A stretch of DNA of 64,000 nt from positions 150,724,423 through 150,788,422 of the forward strand of contig NC_073305.1 of NCBI RefSeq assembly GCF_027595985.1. Direction: 5' to 3'. The DNA is from Sorex araneus (Eukaryota > Chordata > Mammalia > Eulipotyphla > Soricidae). Both the position numbers and the translations under genes were made by a program. This document shows, piece by piece, positions 53,868-64,000 of the stretch. Position 1 is the stretch's first letter. Each line of letters starts with the position of its first letter. Below the pieces are notes generated by a model. That model did not search any database, had not been told where the DNA came from, and saw only the letters and a program-made list of their open reading frames with translations.

Positions 53868-54018
53868 AATTTGGGGCTACAATGACAGTGGTTGGGGTCT
53901 ATTCCTGGCTCTGTGTTCTGGAGAAACTGCTGGTAATACTCTGGAGACCGTATGAGTTGCCGTAGGTTTGCCACATGCAAGGCCAGTGCCTTAATGCCTT
54001 ACTATGTTCTAGCCCCCA
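53868..54018 (-). mobile_element. SHORT SINE, old
   Basis: Inverted: TTGGGGCTACAATGACAGTG, GTCTATTCCTGGCTCTGTG, ending CTATGTTCTAGCCCCC. Confidence 0.75.
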
Positions 54019-54204
54019 ACGTTATTTTTTTTTAACATATTAAAAACCTAAAAGAATTTCTTAAATAGATTTGTACCCCACAAAATGGTGGGCCATCATT
54101 TGGTTGTCTTCTATATATTAGATATTCCTATTATATTGAATAATCAAATGAAATGATGTATATAAAAAACTATAACCGATGTTGTTGATCTGTGCCTAAC
54201 ATGG

Positions 54205-54310
54205 GTTCAGTGTCCCTCCTGTACCACATGGCCTCCTGAGCATCACAGAGTACAGTTCTGGTAGTATTGGAGGCTTTCTAGAATACTTCTGGGTGTGGCT
54301 CTTAAGGCCC
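54205..54310 (+). mobile_element. SINE 3' fragment, heavily decayed
   Basis: GGGTTCAGTGTCCC (B-box remnant), CATGGCCTCCTGAGCATCAC and CTTCTGGGTGTGGCTCTTAA. Confidence 0.5.
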
Positions 54311-56559
54311 TTGAGGTCCTAGCCACCATGAATTCTAGGTATCACAGAGTTCCTGGGCCCTAACACTGAACTATTAGACAGTTGGCTGAATGTGGCAGGG
54401 AGTGGCCCTCCTAACCTTAGAACCATTTGGAAAGCCCCCTCCACATTATCCTTATTATATTACTTCAGTTTTTTTTTTTTTATCAATAGGACTATTGCCT
54501 TTAAGCCTTCTATAGGTAGTTTGCAGAGTTCTGTGTCAAGAGTTCTTCTGGGCAATGATCTTGATCCCTTGGTGTGGGTGAGGTCTTCTATTTCCTCTCT
54601 CTGTCTGGTTTGCTCCAAGATGGCCCGGTGGGGGTTGAAGTCTTGTGTTCAAGCAAGGCTCAGTGGCAACTAGAGAAGCCACAGTTGCCTGTGACCCTGG
54701 AGGCCTTAGCCATAATAGAGAGTTGCAACTGGAGTGACTCTAGCATCAAGGTTGAGAGTGCCTGGGAATGACCTGAGGATTGAGTCTCAAGTTTCTGAGC
54801 TCTTTGATGGCACCAAGTTTGAGTAGATGTGTGCAATAACCTGGAATTCAAGATTGCAAGAGTCCAGGGGCAACTGTGAGTAAAGGTCAAGCAGGCCTGA
54901 GCAGTCAACTGAGGTTCAAAGTCACCATTGCCCAGCAGCCACCAGGCTGTTTCTCATGCAGACCTGGGCAGTGACTGGAGCACACATGCTAGGACAGGTT
55001 TGGAGAAACTGAGTCTCGGTGCCAACTGGTGCCAAAGCTCACACCTTAAGAGCTTAGCAGGGCGTAGCTGTCACAGGCTAAAGGGAGCATGGCAGACAGT
55101 GGAATGGACTCCCTTATTAACTGACTTTGCTTTGGGAGGTCCATGGAACTTGTTCTGTCTTTCTTGTACTTGAATGACTGTCTTGAACTTGTCCTGTTGG
55201 CTTGCTTAGTAGCAGTCCCCTGGAGACTGGTAGGGGCACGGTCTGTTATTCTGATAAACAGATAAACAATGGGCAATTGTCTCCTCAACTTCAAAATACT
55301 TCAGCTATTTTGGGGGGTTGGTGGAGCTCTCCTCAGGAATTTGCCTCAGGGTCTGTTACCTGGAGGGTAAAGCCCAAGATGGTATTCATCAGCTGTGTTA
55401 TGAGCAAGACTGTGAGAAATTGCCAAGGTGATTCCAGCCAGCTGTTCTGGCTCAGTTTATATATTATATTTATAAGTACAGGATTGTAGGATCAGAATAT
55501 AGGTGTCTGATATAACCTCTTCCATTATAGATCTCTTCCAGACTATGGCTTGTTGGTGAAGGCAAGATCTTTCTCTGATCTGCCTGGATGCTCCCTTTTC
55601 TGTGCCTTGCTATGAAAACTTTGTTAGTGGAAGTTTCAGTTGTTCTCTGTCCAGATTAATTCAAATTTCAGTCTAGAGTTGCTATGATTGCAAGAGGGGG
55701 TAAATACAAGTTCTATCTTTGAGCCACCTTGGTCCTGCCCTATAGTGTTTTTTTCCCATATGATTTCAAAAGGACTATTCTTAAGATAATAGCATAGTCT
55801 CTAAGCACGAGGTCTGAAAGGTTTTGCAGATCCATAGGTTACTCTGACAATTACATATCAGCAGACTATGTCCTCAAACTTGCATCCACAATCACTATTT
55901 CCTCATGTGATTTAGAGAAATGCTGACAGTAGGTTGAACAGGTGTGGGAGAGACTGCCATAGAGCATTGTTGAGCTTCATTTCACAATCTCACTTAGTCA
56001 CGCCTCAAATTGGAAGCAAGAAATTAAATTACAAACACCATGCATCACAAGCCAAGCTGTTAACTGTATTGGCCAACTCTCTTACCTCACTCTTTGATGT
56101 AAAGAGGCAAGAGTGAATCAACAGATTAGCCATTCATATAAGACAGTTACATGACACTAAAGGAAAAGAAAATATTCAAAAACTCCTAGCCACAACCCAC
56201 AGACGTAACAGTATCAATAGAATCTGTGAATAGAATAACTGAATACAAATAAAAGAGAAACAGGACCTTAAAGATGAGTCACAGCCTACTTACCAATCTC
56301 ATAGGAACAACTAAGCTCTATGACTAATATTAAGACTTGTAAACTGACATAGAAAATAAAATGAACTTTTTCTTTTAATATAAAATGTAAAACTAACTAA
56401 GCTGGCTGAGAAAATATTGTCATTTTAAAAAGACTTGGGAACTAGTTGCATGAAATCAGATTTACCTAAGAGAAAAGGCAAAACCAAAACATTGGAACCA
56501 CCTGTCACCATGACCAACTGATTCTATCATTCTATTCATTATTCTACTCTATTATTCTA
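54311..56559. other. Unidentified region, about 2.2 kb
   Basis: GC-moderate, complex sequence up to about 55,750, then AT-rich. The two edges carry L1-5'-UTR-like words in opposite orientation: CCAAGATGGCCCGGTGGGGG at 54,618 and GAGCCACCTTGGTCCTGCCC at 55,721. It may therefore be an old L1 5' region or an inverted pair. Open frames of 60-95 codons show no known domain. Confidence 0.3.
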
Positions 56560-57245
56560 TCCTAGTTATTCTATCATTAATGAATGAATGCTTAATGAAT
56601 GCTTAGTTAAGATCTACTACGTAACAGTTCTGTCACTGGGGCAGAATAGCAGGCAAACTTAAACTCTAAGTAGACAGGAGATAGGAAATAAAGAAATATT
56701 TACTATGTAACTTGGTAAATAGTATGAATAAAATCAAACTGAGCAAAAAAGATAGTGCAGGAGGTAGATGACTTGTCTTGCACTTGGCCAGTTTTGCCAA
56801 ACCCTGAATCAATCCCCAGCACTATTTGTGGTCCCCTGAGCACAGAGTTAGGTATAGGCCCTGAGAACTCCCCAGTGTGGCCCACCCCTTGTCCTCCACT
56901 CCTAAAAACATATGAGAATTAGAGATGAGGCAATAGGCAATGGTAATATTTCTTTAGGCTAGTTAAGCGAGGTTTCTAAGGCAAAGGAACATTTTCAGCA
57001 GACATGAAAATAGAATGTAAGAGGATCATGCATATGACAAGAAACAAGATCACTCTAGGCAGAAGTACTACCAATTAAGATTCTGAAATAGACCATCATT
57101 GGGATGTTTGAGGAAGAGCAAATGGTCAGTGAGTTTGCAATGAATCAAGGGAGGATAGAAAGATTGGTGGGAAAAGAAGGCAACATATGAAAAGGCTTTA
57201 TGGAAGACTTTAGATTTTACTATGGGATACTGGAAGCCATGGATG
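56560..57245 (+). mobile_element. Ancient placental interspersed repeat, family unsure
   Basis: The word order AATGAATGCTTAGTTAAGAT, AGGAGATAGGAAATAAAGAA, GATCACTCTAGGCAGAAG, GGAAGAGCAAATGGTCAGTG, GGACTTTAGATTTTACT-like and ACTGGAAGCCATGGATG fits a widespread old repeat I recognise but cannot name. A SINE splits it at 56,738-56,905. Confidence 0.4.
56738..56905 (+). mobile_element. SHORT SINE, old
   Basis: CTGAGCAAAAAAGATAGTGC head, CTTGTCTTGCACTTGGCC, CAATCCCCAGCACTATTTGT, ending CCCCAGTGTGGCCC. Confidence 0.75.
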
Positions 57246-57540
57246 TTCATCTCTACTTTACACCTCCATCACATATCAACCTAACAATATGACATAGCAA
57301 TGGGCTGCTTCTTCTGCTTCTCCATCTGCTAAAGCATAATTAACTTTTCAACAATATCTGTTTTTCTTAATCCCAAGACTTATAATTACTCTTCTATCAG
57401 ATCTATCTTATTATCGAAAGCTAAGCAAAATAAACAAAAACACAAGGGCAAATCACTTACAAGGCAATCAAATCTAGAAACTAAGCAGGATCTTTGAGTA
57501 GATGGTATACAAACAAACCACGTAACTTAGAACAGCTTGA
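57246..57540. other. Unique spacer
   Basis: Nothing recognised. Confidence 0.5.
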
Positions 57541-57718
57541 CAGGGCCAGAGAAATAGTACAGGTGATAGGGTATTTGCCTTGCATGTGACAAATTCAGGT
57601 TTGGTTCCTGGTATCCCATATGGTCCCCTGAGCAATGCCAAGAGTAATTCCTGAATGCAGAGCTAGGAGTAACCCCTGAGCATGACTGGGTGTGATCTCC
57701 GCCCCCCCCAAAAAAACC
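57541..57718 (+). mobile_element. SHORT SINE
   Basis: CAGGGCCAGAGAAATAGTAC head, GGTTTGGTTCCTGGTATCCC and a CTGGGTGTGATCTCCGCC end followed by C8/A7. Confidence 0.88.
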
Positions 57719-57820
57719 AACTTGGCATAGGAGTCAATTAAAGGTGTGGACAGGTTTTTTTTTTTCTTCTTTCAAGTTGACACAAAGAATGTCTAAGATT
57801 TTTTGGGGTTAGAAATATAC

Positions 57821-57968
57821 AGGAGTCAAAGCAATAGTACAGCATGTGGGGTGTTTGCCTTGCATGCATCCAACCTAGGTTCAATCCCCAGCACCCATAT
57901 AGCTCCCTGAGCACACCAAGAGACAGGAGTAAGCCCTGTGTGAGTGTGGCCCTAAAACCAAAACAAAA
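57821..57968 (+). mobile_element. SHORT SINE, internally deleted
   Basis: AGGAGTCAAAGCAATAGTAC head, GGTTCAATCCCCAGCACCCA, then a shortened body and GTGTGGCCCTAAAACC. Confidence 0.85.
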
Positions 57969-58185
57969 CAATCATTTCACACAGAACAACCTGGTAAGAA
58001 AATGCAAACAACCAATTCCTGCAGAATCTCAATTTTATTCTTAGATCCAGTCAAAGCGTTGTTTACAAGGATTCCAAATCTTTGAAACTATTAAGGACCT
58101 GTGGTCACCAAATAGCACTTCAACATACTATAGTTGTATTTATATCTCATGAAATTAGTCGCCATACTTTGACAGAATGTTCACA

Positions 58186-58717
58186 ATCACGATTATGAAC
58201 TCCCATTAATCGTCGATTTCTCGAGAGGGCTCAGTAACCTCTCCATTCGTCCTTTCCCTGAGATCTTAAAAGTCTCTCTCGACTTGGCCCTCCCAACGAT
58301 GTCTCACTGGAGGCTCTTTCAGGGTTAGGGGAATAAAATCCAGCTTGTTACTGGCTTTAGCATATGAATACACCATGGGAAGCTTGCAAGGCTGTCCCAT
58401 GTGGGCAGGAAACTCTCAGAAGCTTGCCAATTTCTCCCAGAGGGAAAAGTAGATTATAATATATCGCTTCTGGGAGCTTGCTTTTAAGTCTCTGGATGCT
58501 GGCCGTTGATGGGATTACACACCTGGGTTCCTCTGCCGGTACCTTCATGTGTGAGGCTTGTTGAAAGTGTGGAGAGGGGCCTTGAGCATGGCTGTAGCTA
58601 GGTTCCGGTGGTCTTCGGCCACTGGGAGCCCTGCTCAGGGCAGGGAGGGAAGCTGGAGCCCATCCCCTCTGAGGGACCCTGGGGAAGACAGCCAGGCGTG
58701 TGGGCAAGAGACTCTCT
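58186..58717 (-). mobile_element. COMPOSITE element with TSD
   Basis: The 532 bp copy is flanked by GAATGTTCACA (58175-58185) and GAATGTTAACA (58718-58728), a TSD with one mismatch that fixes both ends. The order matches 37,965-38,704: tail ATCACGATTATGAACTCCCA, RTE-like AGTAACCTCTCCATTCGTCC, GGAGGCTCTTTCAGGGTTAG, the LONG SINE middle (GAAGCTTGCAAGGCTGTCCC), GTCTCTGGATGCTGGCCGTT and a GC-rich 5' part (GTGTGGAGAGGGGCCTTGAG). It has no tRNA head. The open frames in it are not conserved between copies. Confidence 0.8.
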
Positions 58718-58728
58718 GAATGTTAACA

Positions 58729-59126
58729 TGACGTATTACAGAATCACTACAAAATCCCAAGGAAGAAATGTCCCACCATGTCGCTTCATCTCACAATCAC
58801 AATAAAGGTCAATTATAGATACAGAGACATTAATAGACGTGCAAGAAGTGGATGTGGCCAAAAAAACTCCACTGGGAAAACACTTAATTCTTGCAATGAA
58901 TTTTAAGTTGCTTAATTTTTCTGTTGTGTAAATTTTGTGTACAGTAGCAGACATTAATCCATTGAGATTTACATTAGCAAACATTTCCGTTGATTCAGAA
59001 CTCCCTAAATCATCCAGACAAAACTTCGTATTTTAAGCTATATTGATGATATAAAAACAAGCACAAATAAAAACAAAAAGTCTTCTCTCCTTCACATGAA
59101 CTTAGATCCGTAAAGCATCTTTATTA
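58729..59126. other. Unique DNA, possibly 3' flank of the pseudogene
   Basis: AT-rich, with no recognised repeat. No poly(A) tract is seen downstream of the MRPL32 copy. Confidence 0.45.
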
Positions 59127-59683
59127 TCAATTCTGAGTGAACCAGGATGGTCTCTTCTGATCTCGTTCGATGATCCTCTTGCCCTGATCTTGTGCAGTCG
59201 GTATCTCTCCCGCGTACAGCACCACAGTCTCTGAGGTGGGCGCCTTGAAAGGACCCACTCCCTTGCTATCTCATCTGTTTCCTGATTTCTGCAGTCTCCT
59301 TGCGCACCTTTTCATAGCAAAAGCCACAGAGGAACGTGTTTCTGTTTCAGGTGACCACATTCCGGACAAATGTCTATATTGTTCTTAATCGTAATAAGCT
59401 TCTGAGGGTTTCTTCTTCTACACCCGTTCACTTCAATGCTGCGCCTATTTTTGGGAGCTGCCATCCAAAAGATACTATCCAAAAGGCTGGAAATCTCATT
59501 TCCATTGGTATCATTTGCTGGTTCCGTAAATACAGCTGGATTTTGGACTGCTAATACTGGTCCGCACGGCGGGCTGGCCGGGCCAGGCTGAAGTCCGGGC
59601 AGCAGGCGCCACCAACAGCTCCACAGCAGCGCCCGGGTGGCCGGCCACGTCAGGGTCCACAGCACCAGCAGGGCCGGCGCCTG
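59127..59683 (-). pseudogene. MRPL32: Processed pseudogene of mitochondrial ribosomal protein L32
   Basis: The minus strand encodes nearly the full length of MRPL32 (about 186 codons versus 188 in human, from memory), a zinc-binding protein of the mitochondrial large subunit. Recognisable segments are [40 protein letters not shown]-like [24 protein letters not shown] and, in another frame, ETVVLYAGE and KRPSWFTQN before TGA. Both CxxC pairs of the zinc site are still encoded (CPEC, then CGFC after a shift). There are no introns, although the gene has several. The start codon is lost (CAG at 59,681-59,683), one extra base follows KHV near 59,330, and a second frameshift lies near 59,265. AATAAA follows the stop directly. 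No clear A-tail or TSD remains. Confidence 0.93.
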
Positions 59684-59929
59684 AGCGGAGTGTACAAGTT
59701 TTTAAGTTGCATAAGCCAGCATGATTCCTTGGTATTAATCACTGTGGCCAACGTTATCTCCTCTTATGAAATAAATTGTGTCCTTTAAAAATTTATGAAG
59801 TCTTATATCCAGTACTTCAGAATGATATCTGGTTTGGAAATAGGGATCATTATATATTTAGTTAGTTAAGAAAAGGTCAAACTGTTGGAGGATGAACCCT
59901 AGATCCACTGTAACAAGTGACCTTGGTAC
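59684..59929. other. Unique spacer
   Basis: Nothing recognised. Confidence 0.5.
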
Positions 59930-60070
59930 CATGGAGATAGTGCAAATAGTGAAGAAATGCCTAGTGTCTATGGAGCCCTCAGTTTAATCTCTGGCACCAT
60001 ATGACTAACCTTTAAGCACCTGGTGACCCTCACAACTCCATCACCCCCTGGCTATCACCCTATAAAAAAC
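59930..60070 (+). mobile_element. SINE, old and heavily decayed
   Basis: CATGGAGATAGTGCAAATAG head, TCTCTGGCACCATATGACTA, CCCTGGCTATCACCCTAT. Confidence 0.55.
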
Positions 60071-60161
60071 AAAAATGCACAAACTGTATAATGTGGTGGA
60101 AAATGCCAACTACACACACACACAAACAATGATTAATATCTTAATAAGAAGAGAAGAGATT

Positions 60162-60333
60162 GGGGCTGGAGTGATAGCACAGTGGGTAGGGCGCTTGCCT
60201 TGCACGCAGTCGACCCGGGTTCAATTTCCAGCATCCCATATGGTCCCCTGAGCACCACCAGGAGTGATTCCTGAGTGCATGAGCCAGGAGTAACCCTTGT
60301 GCATCGCCAGGTGTGACCCAAAAAGCAAAAAAA
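60162..60333 (+). mobile_element. SHORT SINE, full length
   Basis: Complete copy. The TSD AGAAGAGATT lies at 60152-60161 and 60334-60343. It inserted directly at the 5' edge of the older SINE that follows. Confidence 0.94.
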
Positions 60334-60343
60334 AGAAGAGATT

Positions 60344-60495
60344 AGGGTTGGAGAGATAGGATAGTGGATAGGGCACATGCCTTGTATGCAGCTGACCCAG
60401 GTTTGATTTGCAGTGCTCCACATATTCCCCTGAACCCACCAGGAGTGATCCCTGAGAGCCACCAGTTTATGCCTCCCCCCATCCCTCATCCCCTA
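60344..60495 (+). mobile_element. SHORT SINE, older
   Basis: AGGGTTGGAGAGATAGGATA head, GACCCAGGTTTGATTTGCAG, CACCAGGAGTGATCCCTGAG, then a deleted 3' part. Confidence 0.82.
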
Positions 60496-60529
60496 ATAAA
60501 AAACAGCAATAGTGATGTGCAGGGGAAAG

Positions 60530-60775
60530 ATGCCCATGAAAAGACAAAGACAGAGATTAAAGTCAATCATATGTTCTCAGGTCAGAAATGCTTTTCAAGC
60601 CAAAATAGTCAGAATGGGAAAGGAAGGATCCACTCCTACAGATTTCAGAGAGATCATGGTCCTATTTACACAATGATTTCTGAATTCCAATTTCCAGAAC
60701 TTGAAATAAATCATTTATCTTTCAAGCCACTAGGTTTGTAATACTTTGTGACTGTAGTCCCACAAAAGCAATGTG
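60530..60775 (+). mobile_element. MaLR-type LTR, 3' part
   Basis: AAAGACAGAGATTAAAGTCA, GGAAGGATCCACTCCTACAG, AGAGAGATCATGGTCCTATT, TTTCCAGAACTTGAAATAAA and TCAAGCCACTAGGTTTGTAA follow the order of an MLT1-type LTR. Confidence 0.7.
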
Positions 60776-60849
60776 TTTCCCTTTGGCGTGAAGGGAGAAC
60801 TCAGAGATGAGAGTGCCCATGGTCTTCTGTCGTGGGTCATGGGCAGCAT

Positions 60850-62230
60850 ACAGGGACCAGGCTAATCCAGTCAGAAAATGAAACCATTCAAATCTAATTG
60901 CCTGATATAGCCTTCCCCTGACAGAACTGCATTAAAATATAGCCTACAGACCGTCTACTTGATGCTCTGGCATTCCAGGTGAGGCTTGCCTCCTGCTTAT
61001 GTCACTGGGCCTAATCCAGAATGGGGGGCAGAGACCCTTCCTCCTGGTTACCTCCCAGCAGCACCCACACGTGACTTGCACATATAAACAGGCCCACACT
61101 GTAGCTCCTGACCTTCTGCTTGCTAATCTGCAATTCCAGGTGGGCAGAGAAGAGAGCAGCACCAGCCTAATCCCACAGCATCTCTCAGGAGGTCTAACTA
61201 CGGACTCAATCCTAGCACAGCAAAAATACTAGAAAACCAGTGTGGGGGCGGAAACACCCAGAAGCCCACCAACCTCAATGAGTGAAAACAGTATCACTGA
61301 AGACATAAACAACATCAGAAAATATCTTTAGTGATACTACAATAAGGATGTTGAAGAAGTTCAAAGAAACTATGGCACAGTTAGTCAGCAAAGCAGAAGA
61401 AAGTATAAGAATCAAAAGGAGTACCTGTGACATAGGAAGTCAGCAAAGTACAAGAAGGTACGAGTTAAAATGAGACTCATCTAGGAAATCTCCAAGACAC
61501 ATTGTACTCAAAATGACAAAATTCCAAAACATAGACATGAATCAGAGATGATAGATATAAAGAACACTGGAGATGATATATAAAAACCCAATAGATATTC
61601 TGAACTGCAGAATAACAGCAGGTGAACAAAAGATCAGGGATCTCCAAGAGAAGGATTGAAATCACTAAGAAATATGAGAAGGTAAAAAATAGTCTGGAAA
61701 GAAACGAACAGCATACCAGAGAACTACAGGATGAGTTCAAGCAAAACAATATAAAAGTCATCAGAGATCCTGAAGAACAGGAAGACAAATTTGATGAAGA
61801 AACAATAAAGAAATCCTCAATAATATTTCCCAATATGACAGGCAATGAGTTCCAAGAGGCCGGAAGGGTCCCAGCAAAAATTGTCTCTTCTAGGAATAAT
61901 CCAAGACACATTGTACCCAAATGACAAAATCCAAAGATAGAGACAGAATACTGAAAGCAGCAAGACAAAAAAAAAAATTACATACAAAGGAAAGTTCATA
62001 ACATGTACAGCAGATTTATCAAATAAAACTCTGTGAGCCAGAAGACTGTTAAGGGTTGTAGCACAACAACTGAACAAAATGAACACCTCACCAAGAACCC
62101 TCTATCCAGCTAGATTATCATTCAGATTTGAAGGAATGATACAGAACTTCCTATAGAGGCAACAATTTAGGGAATTCATAGCCTTGAAATTTTAAGTTCA
62201 TCCAATTTAACTAGCTCATTGTATAGAAGT
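60850..62230 (+). pseudogene. Decayed L1/HAL1-type ORF1 region
   Basis: 60,850-61,300 is probably 5' untranslated sequence. 61,622-61,924 is an open stretch with a coiled-coil-like, Lys/Glu-rich profile (RRIEITKKYEKVKNSLERNE). RRM/C-terminal motifs of L1 ORF1p follow across frameshifts: PRHIV near 61,905, ILKAARQKK near 61,953, TADLSNKTL near 62,010 and LYPARLSFRFEG near 62,102. In ORF1p this region binds RNA as a trimer. A CCAAGACACATTGTAC block also occurs at 61,491, about 410 bp earlier, so part of ORF1 is duplicated inside the copy. ORF2 is not seen downstream, which fits HAL1 (half-L1) or truncation. Confidence 0.75.
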
Positions 62231-62262
62231 AAGAACCTATGCCCATAAGAAAAATCAAGCAT

Positions 62263-62450
62263 AAAAGGGGTCAGAGCAATAGTATAATGGATAAGGTGTT
62301 TACCTTGCACATGGCTGATCTATGTACAAGATAATCAATCCATGTGCAAGGTAATAAATCTCCTGCACCCCAAATGGTCCCCCATCACCATCAGGAGTGA
62401 TCCCTGAGAGCACAGTAATCCTGAGAATCACTGAGTGTGGTTCAAAAAAC
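62263..62450 (+). mobile_element. SHORT SINE, old, with internal duplication
   Basis: GGGGTCAGAGCAATAGTATA head. The anticodon-arm segment is duplicated (CATGGCTGATCTATGTACAAG, then CAATCCATGTGCAAGGTAAT). Ends CACTGAGTGTGGTTCAAAAA. Confidence 0.8.
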
Positions 62451-63272
62451 ATTTTTTAAGCAAAACAAATAGTAATGAATATGGTAAAATGAAGATACAA
62501 ATATTCTTTTGTCTGCTTGGTCCTTTTCCCACCATAATTTATGAAATATAGCCTCATTCATTTAACGCTTATAATGCTTTATAATGTTTGTGATAGCATA
62601 CCTGAAGCTGTAGATAAAAATGTAAATAGCTCAGAAATATGTGAATAAAAGCTTTAAAAATACTTGCATATTGAGATTTGAGAAAATATTTTGAGCTTTA
62701 TTGATTCCACAATATTTGAGAAACAGCTTGTGGTATTTAATATTCCCCCAAAGGCAGCTGGGTTTTCCCTCTTCAACTTGGTAGCAATGTGTTAAGAGAT
62801 AAATAGATAAAAATAATTTTCCATAATTTAAAAATAAAGATAATGGAATGGCTCAATCTGTCAGTAGAAGTTTCAGAATCATTTCATTATCTGTTAGAAT
62901 TTACCAAGCAAGATGTCAAAACCAATTTTAATTAGCACACATATCAAAAGGTCACCTATTTATGTTATTTGAGGAAGTAAGTTTCTTTTGTGAAAAGAAT
63001 AAGGTAATGCTTTGTGTCTCAGTTTCCATTTATGTTAAACTTGCCTTCTTCTGATGTTAGTGATACCATAGCTCCTCAGTGACATAGTTGGGTGAACAAA
63101 GAAAATGAAAATCTAGAAAAGTTCATGGCTTTCATTCTTGCAGTATGAGAGTTCAGGAATTTCCCAAGATTTATCCTCCACATCAATAATTCTCACAAGG
63201 AGGTTTAGAGTTCAGCAACACTGTTTACTACTTTTTTTTTTTTAAGTGAATGCACATACGAAACTCAGCAAC
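62451..63272. other. Unique AT-rich DNA
   Basis: No repeat or coding signal recognised. Confidence 0.5.
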
Positions 63273-63425
63273 AGGGCTGAGAAACATAGTGCAAGGAGTT
63301 AAGGGGCTTGTCTTGAATATACTTAGCCTAGTTTGATCCCTGAACTGCATAGTCTCCTTCGAAACTCTGGGAGAAATACCTGAGCATTCAATGTACTGAG
63401 ACCTAACCCCTCCCTCCCAAAACAA
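63273..63425 (+). mobile_element. SHORT SINE, old
   Basis: AGGGCTGAGAAACATAGTGC head, TAGTTTGATCCCTGAACTGC, AAATACCTGAGCATTCAATG. Confidence 0.7.
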
Positions 63426-64000
63426 TAGGAACTAGCAAAAGTACAAAGGGTGGGATTCAGGAAAGACCAGGCACGGAGCAGGCAGTTGTCCTCTCCCAGT
63501 AGAATCTTTCTGATTTCTCCAACATTTGGGCAATATGGAATATTGCCAAAGAAGTTCCCAGTACTTTGATGTCTGGGGCTCTTTGAGGATGTCAGTGATG
63601 TAGACACGGCTGACCACTTTCATGGCTAGCCTTTAGTTTCTAGTCCTTCCAGAGATCAAGTCAATACCACATGACCCAAGACCCTATTTAGTATATATTG
63701 TTTCCAGAGGGTATGTGGCATGGACTAAGTTTTTTGAGTAAACAAAGATGTATCAGTCAGGTCATGATGGTTTGAAGGTTGAGAGGTTAGAACCTCTATT
63801 CTATTAGCCTATACCTAAGGAAGTTCCATACTTTCTTGGTGTAGAGAGTTCTTATATCTCAGATATTTTGACATGGTGCCAAAAGAATTCTTAGGAATAA
63901 CAATTATATCCAAATAACTTGACAATAATAGTTTGCACGGGGTTCCATGAGTGATACTGTGATTCCTGAAGATTTAAAAATATTCTATCTTTCCTCTAGA
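63426..64000. other. Unique DNA to window end
   Basis: Open frames here have no recognisable domain. No repeat family assigned. Confidence 0.45.

Noticed and set aside
54618-55740. Inverted pair of L1 5' ends suggested by CCAAGATGGC-type words at both edges
   Set aside because: Only about 20 bp at each edge look L1-like and the interior cannot be aligned, so I left the region unidentified.
58357-58707. 116-codon minus-strand frame
   Set aside because: It falls inside a COMPOSITE element. The frame is not maintained in the 38.0 and 46.3 kb copies.

Overview
This is nuclear DNA of a placental mammal, most likely a shrew (Soricidae, probably Sorex). The clue is a tRNA-derived SINE present in roughly 50 copies, from near-consensus to badly decayed. 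Its head reads GGGGCTGGAGCGATAGCACA and carries pol III A- and B-box-like motifs; its body ends in GTGACCCAAAAAGC(A)n. I recognise this from memory as the common shrew SINE, but could not search. Ancient placental repeats (MIR, MaLR LTRs, old L1) and a processed MRPL32 pseudogene support a mammal. The window is intergenic or deep intronic: I found no intact host gene, exon series, RNA gene or clear CpG island. Almost every longer open frame is a reading of a SINE, an L1 3' end, a simple repeat or an RTE element.

Families used below. SHORT SINE: tRNA head, unique body and poly(A), flanked by 10-18 bp target-site duplications (TSDs) that start with A-runs, so it was mobilised by L1. LONG SINE: the same tRNA head joined to another body whose 3' tail (GTTACTGGTGCCCGCTCGAG..., ending GACAGTGATAC) matches the 3' end of the window's RTE LINE. 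COMPOSITE: 0.45-0.75 kb elements without a tRNA head that share the LONG SINE middle and RTE tail. SINE2: an older tRNA-Ala-like SINE. L1 3' ends of at least three subfamilies carry a G-rich 3' UTR. R390: a tandem repeat of about 390 bp. ELEMENT A: a 1.48 kb ORF-less retroelement with duplicated GC-rich 5' units and an L1-like 3' UTR.

Layout. 0-8 kb: unique AT-rich DNA with a MaLR LTR, MIR and SINEs. 8.5-11.8 kb: an unidentified GC-moderate block, then R390 units interrupted by an RTE and two L1 3' ends. 12-19 kb: mostly SINEs, including an inverted duplication of a LONG SINE with its flank. 19.8-24 kb: one old minus-strand L1 split by four younger insertions, including ELEMENT A. 24-42 kb: L1 3' ends, SINEs, a long GGAA tract, and repeat-poor stretches that could hold conserved non-coding DNA. 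42.9-45.5 kb: a 5'-inverted RTE LINE with a SINE inside it. 46-54 kb: more COMPOSITE, MaLR and L1 copies and a 279 bp retroposon with 17 bp repeats. 54-64 kb: unidentified DNA, an old repeat, a COMPOSITE, the MRPL32 pseudogene, a MaLR LTR and a decayed L1 ORF1 region.

The main biological picture is retroelement parasitism. One tRNA promoter head is attached to two kinds of 3' end, one suited to L1 and one to RTE. Two further ORF-less elements appear to use the same LINE machineries. Family names rest on recall and on comparisons inside the window; no database search was possible.
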